64,000 bases of DNA from Streptomyces halstedii (GTDB lineage: Bacteria > Actinomycetota > Actinomycetes > Streptomycetales > Streptomycetaceae): NCBI GenBank assembly GCA_000720535.1, contig JOAZ01000010.1:1-64000 (forward strand). Direction: 5' to 3'. This document shows, in pieces, positions 39,583 through 49,479 of this stretch. Both the position numbers and the translations under genes were made by a program. A model generated the notes under the pieces. It was not told the DNA's origin. It ran no database searches and worked only from the letters and a program-made list of their open reading frames with translations. The number at the start of each line of letters is the position of its first letter. The first letter of the stretch is position 1.

Positions 39583-41739
39583 TCAGCGTCCGAGCCGTCC
39601 CCGGACCATGCCGACCATGCCGTTGAGCTCCTCGATGCGCATCTTCCGCGCCGCGACGTAGAAGACGCCCAGCAGGACCACGCTGCCGCAGACCAGAGCC
39701 ACCACCGAGCCGCCGGCGCCCTCGCCGAGCGCCTCCAGCAGGGCGAAGCCGACGGCGCCGCCGATCACCGCCGCCGGAACCGCGGCCAGGCAGAGGCGGG
39801 CGTACGTGCGGATCACCCGGGCTCCGTCGAGATCGCCGCCGAGACGGTTGCGCAGGCGGCGCCAGGCGACCCCGACACCGACCGCGTAGGCCAGGCCGTA
39901 GGCGGCGGCCATCCCGATGACGGCCCACCGGGCCGGAAGGACGACGTAGAACAGCGCGGAGACGGCGGCGTTGACCGCTGCCACGATGACGGTGTTGTAG
40001 AAGGGCGTGCGGGTGTCCTCGTACGCGTAGAAGCCACGCAGCACGACGTACTGCACGGAGTACGGGATGAGGCCGAGCCCGAACGCCATGAGGATGAAGC
40101 CCATGGACCGCGCCGCCTCGGTGCCGCTGGAGGCGTAGAGCAGGGTGCACATCGGCAGACCGAGTGCCAGGAAGGTGAACGCGACCGGCACGATCGCCAC
40201 CGCGGAGTTCCGGAGCCCCTGCGAGATGTCGTCCCGGACGGCGCCGGGGTCGTTGTCGTGCGCGGCCCGGGAGATACGGGGCAGCAGGGCGGCCATGACC
40301 GAGACGGTGATGATCGCCTGGGGCATGCCCCAGATCAGCTGGGCGTTGGAGTACGCGAGGAAGCCCGTGCCGTCCTTGCCAGAGAGCTTGCCGGCCGAGG
40401 TCGCCAGCTGGGTGACCACGATGACGCCGGCCTGGTTCGCCAGGACGAAGAGGACCGTCCACTTGGCGAGCCTGAACGTCTTGCCGAGCCCGTGGCCCTT
40501 CCAGTCGAAGCGCGGGCGGAAGCGGAACCCCGCCTCCCGGAGGTACGGGATCATGGCCAGGGCCTGGACCACCAGGCCGAGCAGGGTGCCGATGCCCAGC
40601 AGGCGGACGCCTTCCGGCGGGATGGTCTCGACGCCCATCCGGGACTCCGCCGACGAGCCGTAGACCCAGATGAAGAGTCCGAACGTGACGATCATGACGA
40701 TGTTGTTGAGGACCGGGGTCCACATCATCGCGCCGAACCGGCCGCGGGCGTTGAGGATCTGCCCCATCACGACGTGGACGCCCATGAAGAAGATCGTCGG
40801 CAGGCAGTAGCGGGCGAAGGTGACGGCCACGCTGTTGGCGGCCGCGTCGTTCGCGATGGTCGGCGACATCATGTGGATGAGCCACGGAGAGGCGAAGACG
40901 GCCAGCGCCACGATCGCGCCGAGCGTGACCATCACCAGGGTGAGCAGCCGGTTGGCGTAGGCCTCGCCGCCGTCCGCGTCGTCCTTCATGGACCGGACGA
41001 GCTGGGGGACGAAGACCGAGTTGAGTCCGCCGCCCACGGTGAGGATGTAGATCATCGTCGGCAGGGTGTAGGCGATGGTGAAGCTGTCACCGAGCAGCGC
41101 CGCGCCGAGAGCGGCGGTGATCACCAGGCTGCGGACGAATCCGGTGAGCCGGGACACCAGGGTGCCGGCCGCCATCAGCGCGCTCGACTTCAGGATTCCG
41201 GAGGCGCGGCCGCCGGACTTCGGCGGCGTGGGAGCCGGAGCGGCCTCAGGCTCGGCCGGTGGCGCGGGAGGCCGCCCCGACGCCTCCTGGTCGCGGAAGA
41301 GGTGCGCGAAGGCGTCGGGTTCGGCGGGAGAGTCGGAGGCCCGGGTGACCAGGTCGTCCACTCCCACGTACTGGGTGGCCGCGTCGTCCCCGTACGGAAG
41401 GTGCCGGGAGGGGCCTGCGGGCTCCGGTGGCGGTGTCTGGGCCCAGAGGCGGGGGTCCGGGGGGTACTGGGCCGCGGGAGGCTGCTGGTAGAGCGCCTGC
41501 GGCTCCTGGTAGGTCCCGGGGGGAGGCGGCGGATGGGCGGCACGGTCGTAGAGGGCCTCGGCGACCGGGTCCTGGGCCACGAGATCCTGGGAGCGGTACG
41601 GATCGTGGTCGTACGCGTGCTGAAGGTACGGGTCGGGCACGCCTCCGCCCTGGCCGGAGCCCGGAGGCACCGGCGGACCGCTGGACGACCCAGCTCCGCC
41701 CGCGCCTTGGCCGCGGTCACCGTCGTACGGCGCGTTCAT
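39583..41739 (-). CDS. murJ: Lipid II flippase MurJ (MviN)
   Basis: Moves lipid II across the cytoplasmic membrane for cell wall synthesis. The 718-aa protein has a disordered cytoplasmic N-terminus of about 185 residues (Pro/Gln/Tyr-rich) and then about 14 membrane helices of the MOP fold, beginning GILKSSALMAAGTLVSRLTGFVRSLVITAALGAALLGDSFTIAYTLPTMIYILTVGGGLNSVFVPQLVRSM. The Arg in LTGFVR and the conserved GGGLNSVFVP are present. I use the ATG at 41739 (GAGGTGGGG upstream); a TTG at 41793 would overlap the DUF6049 stop (TTGA) and is the alternative. Confidence 0.95.
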   Translation of the reverse strand: MNAPYDGDRGQGAGGAGSSSGPPVPPGSGQGGGVPDPYLQHAYDHDPYRSQDLVAQDPVAEALYDRAAHPPPPPGTYQEPQALYQQPPAAQYPPDPRLWAQTPPPEPAGPSRHLPYGDDAATQYVGVDDLVTRASDSPAEPDAFAHLFRDQEASGRPPAPPAEPEAAPAPTPPKSGGRASGILKSSALMAAGTLVSRLTGFVRSLVITAALGAALLGDSFTIAYTLPTMIYILTVGGGLNSVFVPQLVRSMKDDADGGEAYANRLLTLVMVTLGAIVALAVFASPWLIHMMSPTIANDAAANSVAVTFARYCLPTIFFMGVHVVMGQILNARGRFGAMMWTPVLNNIVMIVTFGLFIWVYGSSAESRMGVETIPPEGVRLLGIGTLLGLVVQALAMIPYLREAGFRFRPRFDWKGHGLGKTFRLAKWTVLFVLANQAGVIVVTQLATSAGKLSGKDGTGFLAYSNAQLIWGMPQAIITVSVMAALLPRISRAAHDNDPGAVRDDISQGLRNSAVAIVPVAFTFLALGLPMCTLLYASSGTEAARSMGFILMAFGLGLIPYSVQYVVLRGFYAYEDTRTPFYNTVIVAAVNAAVSALFYVVLPARWAVIGMAAAYGLAYAVGVGVAWRRLRNRLGGDLDGARVIRTYARLCLAAVPAAVIGGAVGFALLEALGEGAGGSVVALVCGSVVLLGVFYVAARKMRIEELNGMVGMVRGRLGR

Positions 41740-41789
41740 CCGAAACCCCACCTCATTGTCCCCGGCCGACCGGCCCCGACCGACATCGC

Positions 41790-44135
41790 TCAACGGTCCA
41801 CTTTCTCACCCGTTCCCGACGGGTTCCCGCTTTCCGGACCGGTGTCCGGTGTCGGGTCACTCGGCTGCTCGGGTTCTCCGCCGTCGTTCTCCGCCGTGTC
41901 GCCCGCCGCCGCGCGCTTGCGCTGGGTGTACATCCTGATCCCCGCGAGGACGAGCAGCAGCAGACCGCCCGCGATCACCAGGAGCACGGTCGGGGTGACC
42001 TCGGAGACCTTGACCGTGAAGGACATCTCCTCGCCGTAGGGCCTGCCGTCCTGGGTGAAGAGCCGCGCGGTGACCTGAGCCTGACCGTTGGCGTTGGCGG
42101 AGGCGTCGAACTTCACCGACTGGCTGTGCCCGCCCGCGATCCTGACCGGCTGCTCGGCCACCGCACCACCGTCGTTCAGCTTGAGGCGGGTGGCGTTGCT
42201 CGACGTCAGCCGGAGCACGAGGTGATCGATGCCCTGGACGAGCTTGTTCTGCACGGTGACCGGGATGGTCGCGCTGCGTCCGGACAGGGTGACGTCGGAC
42301 TTCGTGATGAGCTGCACCTCGCTGGTGAGGCTCTGCAGATAGGTGCGGACCGCGTCACGGTACCGCTGGGCTTCCAGCGGGCTGCCGCGCCAGGACGTGG
42401 ACACGGCGCGGTTGACGGCGTTCCCGAACGGGGTCACCACCCGGTCGGGCTGGGTGAGGATGACCTGGAAGCTGTTGAGTGAGTCCTGCGTCGTCCGGAT
42501 GTCCTGGAACGCCTGGGTGGGCAGCTCCTGGCCGCGGAGCTTCTTCGGGTACGCGGAGGCCTTGGGCACCTTGGTGGTGGCGCGGGCGTCGGGCTTCTCC
42601 TCGGCCGCCGCCACCAGGTCCAGGGGCTGCGTCCAGCGCTCGTCCTTGAGGGCCTGCAAAGCTCGTGCCATCGTCTGCGCCTGGGCCGCCGTGGGCGTCC
42701 GTTGCGGGGCGACGAGGACGCTGCGCTCCTTGTCGGGAGCCTGCTCGGTCAGAGCGAGCGTCTGGGCGAGGAACTTCTGCACGGTCAGTGTCGAACTGCC
42801 CGCCTTGGCCATGTCGCCCTGGAAGGCGGTGGAGAGCCTGTGGTCGGCGACGACCGCCGTGGTGCCGCCTCCGACGGGACGCGCCGCGGTCGGGGTGTAG
42901 GGCAGGCCGCCGGACTCTTCGAGGCTGTCGCTCCTGGCGATCACCTTGTGCGCTCCGGCGGAGGTGGCCACGTCGACGACGGACGGATCGATCGCGCCGT
43001 CGACCGGCCAGGCGAAGTCCGTGGACGGCTTCACATGGAGGATCGTCTCCACCGTCGTGCCCGCCACCTCGGTCGCCGTCTGCAGATGGCTGAGCGTGCC
43101 CGAGACGTTCTTGCCGCGGTGGGCGATGGACGCGAGATCCGGGTCGGCGAAGGGCAGCGCCACCACGGTGGCGTCCTTGACCGCTGACTGCAGCGAGGTG
43201 AGCCACTGCTTGGCGATGGCCTGGTTGGCCCCGGCGACCGTGGTGTCACCGGTCTTGACGCGGTAGTTCTTCGTCATCGCGTCGACCGAGGCCAGCAGGT
43301 CCGGGTCGATCACCCACGTCACGGGGAGCCCGCTGCCGAGCGAGACCATCTGCTCCAGCCGGCCACCGGGAGCGAGTTCGAGGGCGAGATCGTCGTCGGC
43401 GAAGACCGGGGTCTGCTGTTCGTCCGAGCCCGTCTCCGCGGTGACGTGCGCCGAAGCGATCAGCGGCCAGAGGAAGGTCAGCTTGGTCTTGCTGCCGGTG
43501 TCCTCCGGCTGCCACGGCAGGAAGGTCCGCTGGATGCCCAGCACCTGGTCGTAGCGGGCGTCGGAGGTCTGCCCGGTGAGGGACACCCCGAGTTGGTAGA
43601 CGCCCTCCTCGTCCAGCCCGAGCTTGTCCACCGGGACCGCGAGGGTGAAGTCCTGGCTCACCCCGGAAGCGAGCTCGGGGACCTTCAGCGTGTACGGGTC
43701 GCCGAGCGGGGCGGGGTCGGTGCCGGGCAGATAGCCGGTGCGCGCGGCACTGTCGTCGACCGCGGTCCGACCGGACAGCCTCGGGCCGACGAGCAGATCG
43801 ACCTCGGCGTCGGTGACCGTCTTCTTGCCCTTGTTGGTCAGCGTGCCCGAGATCGTCAGCGTGTCGTCCTCGGTCGGCGCGCTCGGGGACAGCGTGTCCA
43901 AGGACACGGCGACCGTTCGTGAGCCGCTGGGGGCCTTGTCCGTGACGGCCTGCGCCGGGCCCGTCAGCAGTCCCGCCAGGAGGGGCGCCCCGACGAGCAA
44001 GGTGGCCGTGCGCCGGAGCCACCGGCGGGCAGGGGAGGTAGTCGTCCCCTGAGAGTCTGCCGCCTCGGCCACGCGTACCCGTCCCTCGTCGTCGTCGGCT
44101 GGTGTCGGTCCCTGCCGGTCTCTGCGTCCACGCAT
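41790..44135 (-). CDS. DUF6049 family secreted membrane protein
   Basis: A 781-aa protein: signal/anchor region (RRWLRRTATLLVGAPLLAGLLTGPAQA, near residue 37-63), a large extracytoplasmic part with beta-sandwich modules (VAVSLDTLSPSAPTEDDTLTISGTLTNKGKKTVTDAEVDLLVG; and later VTLSGRSATIPVTVQNKLVQGIDHLVLRLTSSNATRLKL), and a C-terminal membrane helix (VTPTVLLVIAGGLLLLVLAGIRMYTQRK). It is annotated as DUF6049 in Streptomyces and corresponds in place to mycobacterial Rv3909, next to MurJ. Function unknown, probably linked with MurJ activity. The ATG at 44135 (MRGRRDRQGP) is preferred. It heads the leftward murJ operon and diverges from cca. Confidence 0.82.
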   Translation of the reverse strand: MRGRRDRQGPTPADDDEGRVRVAEAADSQGTTTSPARRWLRRTATLLVGAPLLAGLLTGPAQAVTDKAPSGSRTVAVSLDTLSPSAPTEDDTLTISGTLTNKGKKTVTDAEVDLLVGPRLSGRTAVDDSAARTGYLPGTDPAPLGDPYTLKVPELASGVSQDFTLAVPVDKLGLDEEGVYQLGVSLTGQTSDARYDQVLGIQRTFLPWQPEDTGSKTKLTFLWPLIASAHVTAETGSDEQQTPVFADDDLALELAPGGRLEQMVSLGSGLPVTWVIDPDLLASVDAMTKNYRVKTGDTTVAGANQAIAKQWLTSLQSAVKDATVVALPFADPDLASIAHRGKNVSGTLSHLQTATEVAGTTVETILHVKPSTDFAWPVDGAIDPSVVDVATSAGAHKVIARSDSLEESGGLPYTPTAARPVGGGTTAVVADHRLSTAFQGDMAKAGSSTLTVQKFLAQTLALTEQAPDKERSVLVAPQRTPTAAQAQTMARALQALKDERWTQPLDLVAAAEEKPDARATTKVPKASAYPKKLRGQELPTQAFQDIRTTQDSLNSFQVILTQPDRVVTPFGNAVNRAVSTSWRGSPLEAQRYRDAVRTYLQSLTSEVQLITKSDVTLSGRSATIPVTVQNKLVQGIDHLVLRLTSSNATRLKLNDGGAVAEQPVRIAGGHSQSVKFDASANANGQAQVTARLFTQDGRPYGEEMSFTVKVSEVTPTVLLVIAGGLLLLVLAGIRMYTQRKRAAAGDTAENDGGEPEQPSDPTPDTGPESGNPSGTGEKVDR

Positions 44136-44251
44136 GGTAACGATGCGGCCGAGGGCTGAGTGCCGCGGACCGTGTCCCATGATCGGGAGAGGGGCCCGGG
44201 GCCTGGAAACGATGCGGCCCGGGTCGGCCGGTGCACGTACCCTTTTCTGTT

Positions 44252-45694
44252 GTGCCGAACGCCAATGAAGACAACCTCAGTGCACTCAGCCAGGTGCAGC
44301 ACCGCGCGGTCAGCGAACTGCTGCGGGTGTCCCCGGTCGCCGACGACCTCGCCCGCCGGTTCCAGGAGGCCGGCTTCGGTCTCGCCCTGGTCGGAGGGTC
44401 GGTCCGCGACGCGTTGCTCGGCAGGCTCGGCAACGACCTGGACTTCACGACCGACGCCCGCCCGGACGACGTACTCAAGATCGTGCGGCCATGGGCCGAC
44501 TCGGTGTGGGAGGTCGGGATCGCGTTCGGCACCGTCGGCTCGCAGAAGGACGGCTACCAGATCGAGATCACGACCTACCGGTCGGAGTCGTACGACCGGA
44601 CCTCGCGGAAGCCGGAGGTCGCCTACGGGGACTCCATCGAGGAGGACCTGGTACGCCGCGATTTCACGGTCAACGCCATGGCCGTCGCTCTCCCGCAGAA
44701 GGAGTTCGTCGACCCCCATGGCGGCCTGGAGGACCTGGCCGCACGGGTGCTGCGCACTCCGGGCACACCCGAGGAATCCTTCTCCGACGACCCGCTGCGC
44801 ATGCTGCGGGCCGCCCGCTTCGCGGCGCAGCTCGACTTCGAGGTAGCGCCCGACGTTCTCGCGGCGATGACGGATATGGCCGGACGTATCGAGATCGTTT
44901 CCGCCGAGCGTGTCCGGGAGGAGCTGAACAAGCTGCTGCTCTCGGCCCACCCCCGTAAGGGCCTGGGTCTGCTCGTGGACACCGGACTGGCCGACCATGT
45001 GCTGCCCGAGCTGCCCGAGCTCCGGCTGGAACGTGACGAGCATCACCGTCACAAGGACGTCTATGAGCACTCCCTGACCGTGCTGGAGCAGGCGATCGAT
45101 CTGGAGGAGGACGGCCCGGACCTCGTACTGCGGCTGGCCGCTCTGCTTCACGACATCGGTAAGCCGAAGACGCGACGCTTCGAGAAGGACGGCCGGGTCT
45201 CGTTCCATCACCACGAGGTGGTGGGGGCCAAGCTGACCAGGAAGCGGATGACGGAGCTCAAGTACTCCAACGACATGGTCAAGGACGTCTCGAAGCTTGT
45301 GGAGCTGCACCTGCGCTTCCACGGCTACGGGGACGGGGAATGGACCGACTCCGCGGTGCGCCGGTATGTGCGGGACGCGGGACCGCTGCTGGACCGGCTG
45401 CACAAGCTGACGCGCTCGGACTGCACGACACGGAACAAGCGCAAGGCGAATGCCCTGTCGCGTACCTACGACGGCCTTGAGGAACGCATCGCGCAGCTGA
45501 AGGACCAGGAGGAACTGGACGCGATCCGCCCGGACCTGGACGGCAACGAGATCATGCAGATCCTGGGTGTGGGTCCTGGTCCCGTGATCGGCAAGGCGTA
45601 CTCCTTCCTTCTGGAACTGCGGCTGGAGAACGGGCCCATGGAACGTGACGCGGCGATCGCGGCGCTCAAGGAGTGGTGGGCTCAGCAGGACTGA
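44252..45694 (+). CDS. cca: CCA tRNA nucleotidyltransferase / poly(A) polymerase family
   Basis: Adds or repairs the CCA end of tRNAs, needed here since neither tRNA gene in the window encodes CCA. The 480-aa protein has the nucleotidyltransferase domain (LALVGGSVRDALLGRLGNDLDFTTDARPDDVLKIV, with catalytic Asp pair DLDF), RRDFTVNAMAV, the tRNA-binding neck, and an HD domain (LRLAALLHDIGKPKTRRF). GTG at 44252 gives VPNANEDNLSAL, the usual Streptomyces start; no good ribosome site is seen, so the message may have a very short leader. Confidence 0.94.
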   Translation: MPNANEDNLSALSQVQHRAVSELLRVSPVADDLARRFQEAGFGLALVGGSVRDALLGRLGNDLDFTTDARPDDVLKIVRPWADSVWEVGIAFGTVGSQKDGYQIEITTYRSESYDRTSRKPEVAYGDSIEEDLVRRDFTVNAMAVALPQKEFVDPHGGLEDLAARVLRTPGTPEESFSDDPLRMLRAARFAAQLDFEVAPDVLAAMTDMAGRIEIVSAERVREELNKLLLSAHPRKGLGLLVDTGLADHVLPELPELRLERDEHHRHKDVYEHSLTVLEQAIDLEEDGPDLVLRLAALLHDIGKPKTRRFEKDGRVSFHHHEVVGAKLTRKRMTELKYSNDMVKDVSKLVELHLRFHGYGDGEWTDSAVRRYVRDAGPLLDRLHKLTRSDCTTRNKRKANALSRTYDGLEERIAQLKDQEELDAIRPDLDGNEIMQILGVGPGPVIGKAYSFLLELRLENGPMERDAAIAALKEWWAQQD

Positions 45695-45708
45695 GTCCAG
45701 TGGCGCAT

Positions 45709-45722
45709 GTTTCACGTGAAAC
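45709..45722. promoter_or_regulatory. parS site 5
   Basis: Exact GTTTCACGTGAAAC 14 bp past the cca stop. Confidence 0.95.
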
Positions 45723-45791
45723 ACGCGCCACCGGGCCGCCCGGACGGTGCCCATACGGGGCTCCGCCGCCCGGCCGCCCGGGACAGTGCCC

Positions 45792-45829
45792 ATAGGGGCC
45801 GTTGTTTCACGTGAAACAACGGCCCCTAT
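45792..45829. terminator. Bidirectional terminator with parS site 6 at its core
   Basis: A perfect 38-bp palindrome, the centre of which is parS GTTTCACGTGAAAC (45804-45817). It lies where cca (rightward) and the MFS gene (leftward, its stop at 45826 in the palindrome) converge, and ends in CCTATTTTTTG on the plus strand. Both roles, ParB binding and termination, seem built into the same bases. Confidence 0.8.
45804..45817. promoter_or_regulatory. parS site 6 (in terminator)
   Basis: Exact GTTTCACGTGAAAC at the centre of the palindromic terminator, only 82 bp after site 5. Confidence 0.95.
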
Positions 45830-47115
45830 TTTTTGAGCCGGGAGCTTCGCGAGGCTGTGATGGCGCGAAGCCGGTGCGTCATCGCCACGGACACGGCGGC
45901 ATAGAGCAGCGCCACGGTGACCACCACGGTGACCGACCGTCCGTCGGCGGGAAGTGCCAGGGCCGCCACTCCGGCAGCCGCGACGAAGGCGACGTTGAAC
46001 AGCACGTCGTACAGCGAGAAGACCCTGCCACGGAAGGCGTCGTCGACGGACGTCTGTACCTCGGTGTCCGTCGCGATCTTCGCTCCTTGGGTGACCAGGC
46101 CGAGGACGAACGCGGCCACCAGCATCGGAGCGGGCGCGAAGGGCAGTCCCAGCGCGGGTTCCAGGACAGCGGCCACGCCCGCGCACACCGCCATCCAGCC
46201 GTACCGGCCGAAGCGTCCGACGGCCCAGGGGGTCATCGTGGCGGCCACGAAGTAGCCCGCCGCGGAGAAGCCGAGCGCCAGGCCGAGCAGGGCGAGACCG
46301 TCGGACTCGGTGTCCGCCCAGGCGTACCGGCACAGCATCAGCAGCATCACGGTCAGGGCCCCGTAGCAGAAGCGCATCACCGTCATCGCGGCGAGGACGC
46401 GGGCGGCGTCCCTGCGTTCCGCGAGGTGATGGAAACCGGCGACGAGACCGCGCGCCGTGGTGGCGAGGGCCTCCACCATCCGGACGTGCGGCTGGTCCTG
46501 ATCCGGGCCCAGGAGTGTGCGGGGCAGCGTCATGGAGGCGAGCGCCGAGAGGAGATAGAGCCCGGCGCCCAGCAGGACCACCGCGGCGTCGGACCCGTCC
46601 GTCAGTAGCCGGATGGCCAGGGCCAGTCCCCCGCCCAGGGTGGCGGCCAGGGTGCCGGCGGTAGGCGAGAGGGAGTTGGCCACCACGAGCCGGTCGGCGT
46701 CCACCACGCGGGGGAGGGCGGCGGACAGCCCCGCCAGGACGAAGCGGTTGACGGCCGTCACGCAGAGGGCCGAGACGTAGAACGCCCAGTCCGGCACGGA
46801 GCTCAGGAGCAACAGGGCGGTACAGCACGCAAGTACGGCGCGCAGCAGGTTGCCGTACAGGAAGACCTGTCGGCGCGGCCAGCGGTCCAGCAGGACGCCC
46901 GCGAACGGGCCGACGAGTGAGTACGGAAGCAGCAGGACCGCCATGGCCGAGGCGATGGCGCCGGGTGTCGTCTGGTTCTCGGGAGAGAAGACCACATACG
47001 TGGCGAGGGCGACTTGGTAGACGCCGTCGGCCGACTGGGAGAGGAGCCGTACGGCCAGGAGACGACGGAAGTTCCTCAGGCGCAGGAGGACACCCAGATC
47101 ACGCACGACAGGCAT
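45826..47115 (-). CDS. MFS transporter
   Basis: A 429-aa integral membrane protein with about 12 hydrophobic segments. Loop motifs such as LLDRWPRRQVFLYGNLLRA (the MFS cytoplasmic loop 2-3) and the N-terminal RLRNFRRLLAVRLLSQSADGVYQVALATYVVFSPE are typical of actinobacterial DHA-like exporters. Substrate unknown. The ATG at 47115 (MPVVRDLGVLLRLRNFRRLL) is used; a GTG 15 bp further upstream is possible. It is present at this place in other Streptomyces. Confidence 0.87.
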   Translation of the reverse strand: MPVVRDLGVLLRLRNFRRLLAVRLLSQSADGVYQVALATYVVFSPENQTTPGAIASAMAVLLLPYSLVGPFAGVLLDRWPRRQVFLYGNLLRAVLACCTALLLLSSVPDWAFYVSALCVTAVNRFVLAGLSAALPRVVDADRLVVANSLSPTAGTLAATLGGGLALAIRLLTDGSDAAVVLLGAGLYLLSALASMTLPRTLLGPDQDQPHVRMVEALATTARGLVAGFHHLAERRDAARVLAAMTVMRFCYGALTVMLLMLCRYAWADTESDGLALLGLALGFSAAGYFVAATMTPWAVGRFGRYGWMAVCAGVAAVLEPALGLPFAPAPMLVAAFVLGLVTQGAKIATDTEVQTSVDDAFRGRVFSLYDVLFNVAFVAAAGVAALALPADGRSVTVVVTVALLYAAVSVAMTHRLRAITASRSSRLKK

Positions 47116-47134
47116 GTGGGCAAGGGTCACACAC

Positions 47135-47177
47135 GCGAGGGGTCCCCGGGCGGTCGGACTGCCCGGGGACCCCTCGC
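47135..47177. terminator. Terminator after the inositol-phosphate synthase gene
   Basis: Perfect 17-bp arms (47135-47151, 47161-47177) with a 9-base loop, 70 bp past the leftward ino1 stop. It lies between ino1 and the MFS start. Confidence 0.85.
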
Positions 47178-47246
47178 ACGTCGAGCGGCGGAGTGCCGCC
47201 GTTCCTCATCCCGATCCTGGTGCGGCGGAAGCCGGCACCGGTGGGA

Positions 47247-48329
47247 TCAGCGCTCGATGTCGCCGTTGATGAACTTCTCGACGTTCTCGCGGGCCTCGTC
47301 GTCGAAGTACTGGACCGGCGGAGACTTCATGAAGTACGAGCTCGCGGAGAGGATCGGGCCACCGATGCCGCGGTCCTTGGCGATCTTCGCGGCGCGCACG
47401 GCGTCGATGATGACACCGGCGGAGTTCGGGGAGTCCCAGACCTCCAGCTTGTACTCCAGGTTCAGCGGAACGTCACCGAAGGCACGGCCCTCAAGGCGCA
47501 CGTACGCCCACTTGCGGTCGTCCAGCCAGGCCACGTAGTCCGAGGGGCCGATGTGGACGTTGTCCGCGCCCAGTTCACGGTCGCGGATCTGCGAGGTGAC
47601 GGCCTGGGTCTTCGAGATCTTCTTGGACTCCAGACGCTCACGCTCAAGCATGTTCTTGAAGTCCATGTTCCCGCCGACGTTCAGCTGCATCGTGCGGTCG
47701 AGGATGACGCCCCGGTCCTCGAAGAGCTTCGCCATCACGCGGTGCGTGATGGTGGCGCCCACCTGGGACTTGATGTCGTCACCGACGATCGGGACACCGG
47801 CCTCGGTGAACTTGTCCGCCCACTCCTTGGTGCCGGCGATGAACACCGGGAGGGCGTTGACGAACGCGACCTTGGCGTCGATGGCGCACTGCGCGTAGAA
47901 CTTCGCAGCGACCTCGGAACCGACGGGCAGGTAGCAGACGAGGACGTCGACCTGCTTGTCCTTGAGGATCTGGACGACGTCGACCGGCGTCTCGGCGGAC
48001 TCCTCGATCGTCTCGCGGTAGTACTTGCCCAGGCCGTCGTGGGTGTGGCCACGCTGGACGGTCACGCCGGTGCTGGGCACGTCGGCGATCTTGATGGTGT
48101 TGTTCTCGCTGGCGCCGATGGCGTCCGCCAGGTCGAGGCCGACCTTCTTCGCGTCGACGTCGAAGGCGGCGACGAACTCGACGTCCCGCACGTGGTAGTC
48201 GCCGAACTGGACGTGCATCAGGCCGGGCACCTTGCCGGCCGGATCGGCGTCCTTGTAGTACTCGACGCCCTGCACCAGCGAGGCGGCGCAGTTGCCCACG
48301 CCGACGATGGCTACGCGAACCGAACCCAT
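47247..48329 (-). CDS. ino1: Inositol-1-phosphate (myo-inositol-3-phosphate) synthase
   Basis: Converts glucose 6-phosphate to inositol phosphate with catalytic NAD; inositol goes to phosphatidylinositol, mannosides and mycothiol in actinobacteria. The 360-aa protein begins [29 protein letters not shown] (NAD-binding loop), and has [24 protein letters not shown] and [20 protein letters not shown] (catalytic Lys region). Start ATG at 48329 follows AGGGAGCAA. The PadR-type regulator gene lies 62 bp upstream on the same strand and may share a transcript. Confidence 0.95.
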   Translation of the reverse strand: MGSVRVAIVGVGNCAASLVQGVEYYKDADPAGKVPGLMHVQFGDYHVRDVEFVAAFDVDAKKVGLDLADAIGASENNTIKIADVPSTGVTVQRGHTHDGLGKYYRETIEESAETPVDVVQILKDKQVDVLVCYLPVGSEVAAKFYAQCAIDAKVAFVNALPVFIAGTKEWADKFTEAGVPIVGDDIKSQVGATITHRVMAKLFEDRGVILDRTMQLNVGGNMDFKNMLERERLESKKISKTQAVTSQIRDRELGADNVHIGPSDYVAWLDDRKWAYVRLEGRAFGDVPLNLEYKLEVWDSPNSAGVIIDAVRAAKIAKDRGIGGPILSASSYFMKSPPVQYFDDEARENVEKFINGDIER

Positions 48330-48391
48330 GCCGATTGCTCCCTGTGTGTTCTCTGTGTTCCCCGACGAAGCCGTGCGGTTCTGAAGGGGTG

Positions 48392-49093
48392 TCACTTGGT
48401 GTCGTCGGACGGATCCGGCCGGGTGTTGTCCCGGTGCCGGGGCAGGCCGCCCGTCTCTCCTGATGTGTCGTGCTGAGTGGAGCCCTCGGGCGAGGATCGT
48501 CGCTGATCCCGTCCCGATCGCTCGCTCTCGATGAGCTCGTTCAGCCAGCGCACTTCGCGCTCCACGGACTCCATGCCGTGCCGCTGCAGTTCAAGCGTGT
48601 AGTCATCGAGCCGTTCCCGGGTGCGGGCCAGCGAGGCGCGCATCTTCTCCAGGCGCTCCTCCAGCCTGCTGCGCCGGCCTTCGAGCACACGCATCCGCAC
48701 ATCGCGCTCCGTCTGCCCGAAGAAGGCGAAACGAGCGGCGAAATGCTCGTCCTCCCAGGCGTCGGGGCCGGTGTGCGACAGCAGCTCCTCGAAGTGCTCC
48801 TTACCTTCTGCCGTCAGCCGGTAGACGATCTTGGCGCGACGTCCCGTCAGCGAGGACGTGGGGGCGACCCCACGGATCGTGGCGGGCGCGGCAGCCGGAT
48901 CGCTCCCGGTCTCCTCGATCAACCAGCCGTTGGCGACCAGCGTCTTGAGGCAGGGATAGAGCGTGCCGTAGCTGAACGCGCGGAAGATCCCCAACGAGGT
49001 GTTGAGGCGTTTGCGCAGCTCGTACCCGTGCATCGGGGACTCCCGGAGCAGGCCGAGCACCGCGAATTCGAGGATGCCGGAGCGTCTGCTCAC
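48392..49093 (-). CDS. PadR family transcriptional regulator
   Basis: A 233-aa regulator. The winged helix is [58 protein letters not shown], with [21 protein letters not shown] as the wing. A long helical C-terminal region ([56 protein letters not shown]) should dimerise. GTG start with AAGGAGGA just upstream. A perfect 14-3-14 palindrome lies 56 bp ahead of the start and is the likely autoregulatory operator. Its place next to ino1 suggests the target genes include ino1; this is inference. Confidence 0.9.
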   Translation of the reverse strand: MSRRSGILEFAVLGLLRESPMHGYELRKRLNTSLGIFRAFSYGTLYPCLKTLVANGWLIEETGSDPAAAPATIRGVAPTSSLTGRRAKIVYRLTAEGKEHFEELLSHTGPDAWEDEHFAARFAFFGQTERDVRMRVLEGRRSRLEERLEKMRASLARTRERLDDYTLELQRHGMESVEREVRWLNELIESERSGRDQRRSSPEGSTQHDTSGETGGLPRHRDNTRPDPSDDTK

Positions 49094-49148
49094 CTTCGCG
49101 TCCTCCTTCGCCGGTGCTCCCGCGGAGCTCGTGAACCCACCGTATGCC

Positions 49149-49179
49149 GTGCTGATGTATCGAGTCGATACATCAGCAC
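49149..49179. promoter_or_regulatory. Palindromic operator upstream of the PadR gene
   Basis: Perfect 14-bp arms (49149-49162 and 49166-49179) around AGT; the core ATGTATCG-AGT-CGATACAT has the ATGT...ACAT ends characteristic of PadR binding sites. The remainder of the 49094-49479 gap holds a weak candidate promoter for the downstream PBP gene (TTGACC at 49293-49298) and no gene. Confidence 0.75.
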
Positions 49180-49479
49180 GATAGATCGGCCCGTGATGTT
49201 CGACAAGAGGGGTATTCGTGAGCGGCGTCACATTGGGGATTCGTAGGGAGCGACTTGCGTTATTTGGGGTGAAGTTCGGTCCCAGGAGGTTTTTGACCGT
49301 GCGTAGTCTGTGCGGCATGCAGACCACCGGGAACCGCGCGGCGTCCTCGCGCGTCAATCAACGCGGACTGCCGGACGCACCGCGAAGGAGCCTTCCGCGG
49401 GAATCGTCCGTCATGCGGGGGGACCGGATCTCAACTGCCGCTTCCAGGCGCTCTCGCCTGCCCGAGGAGTAGTCGTTCG

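Noticed and set aside
39481-42039. Plus-strand frame of 852 codons opposite murJ
   Set aside because: His/Asp/Arg-rich mirror of the membrane protein codons; not a real gene.
49218-49472. Plus-strand 84-codon frame upstream of the PBP gene
   Set aside because: No ribosome site and no protein-like composition; overlaps the promoter region.
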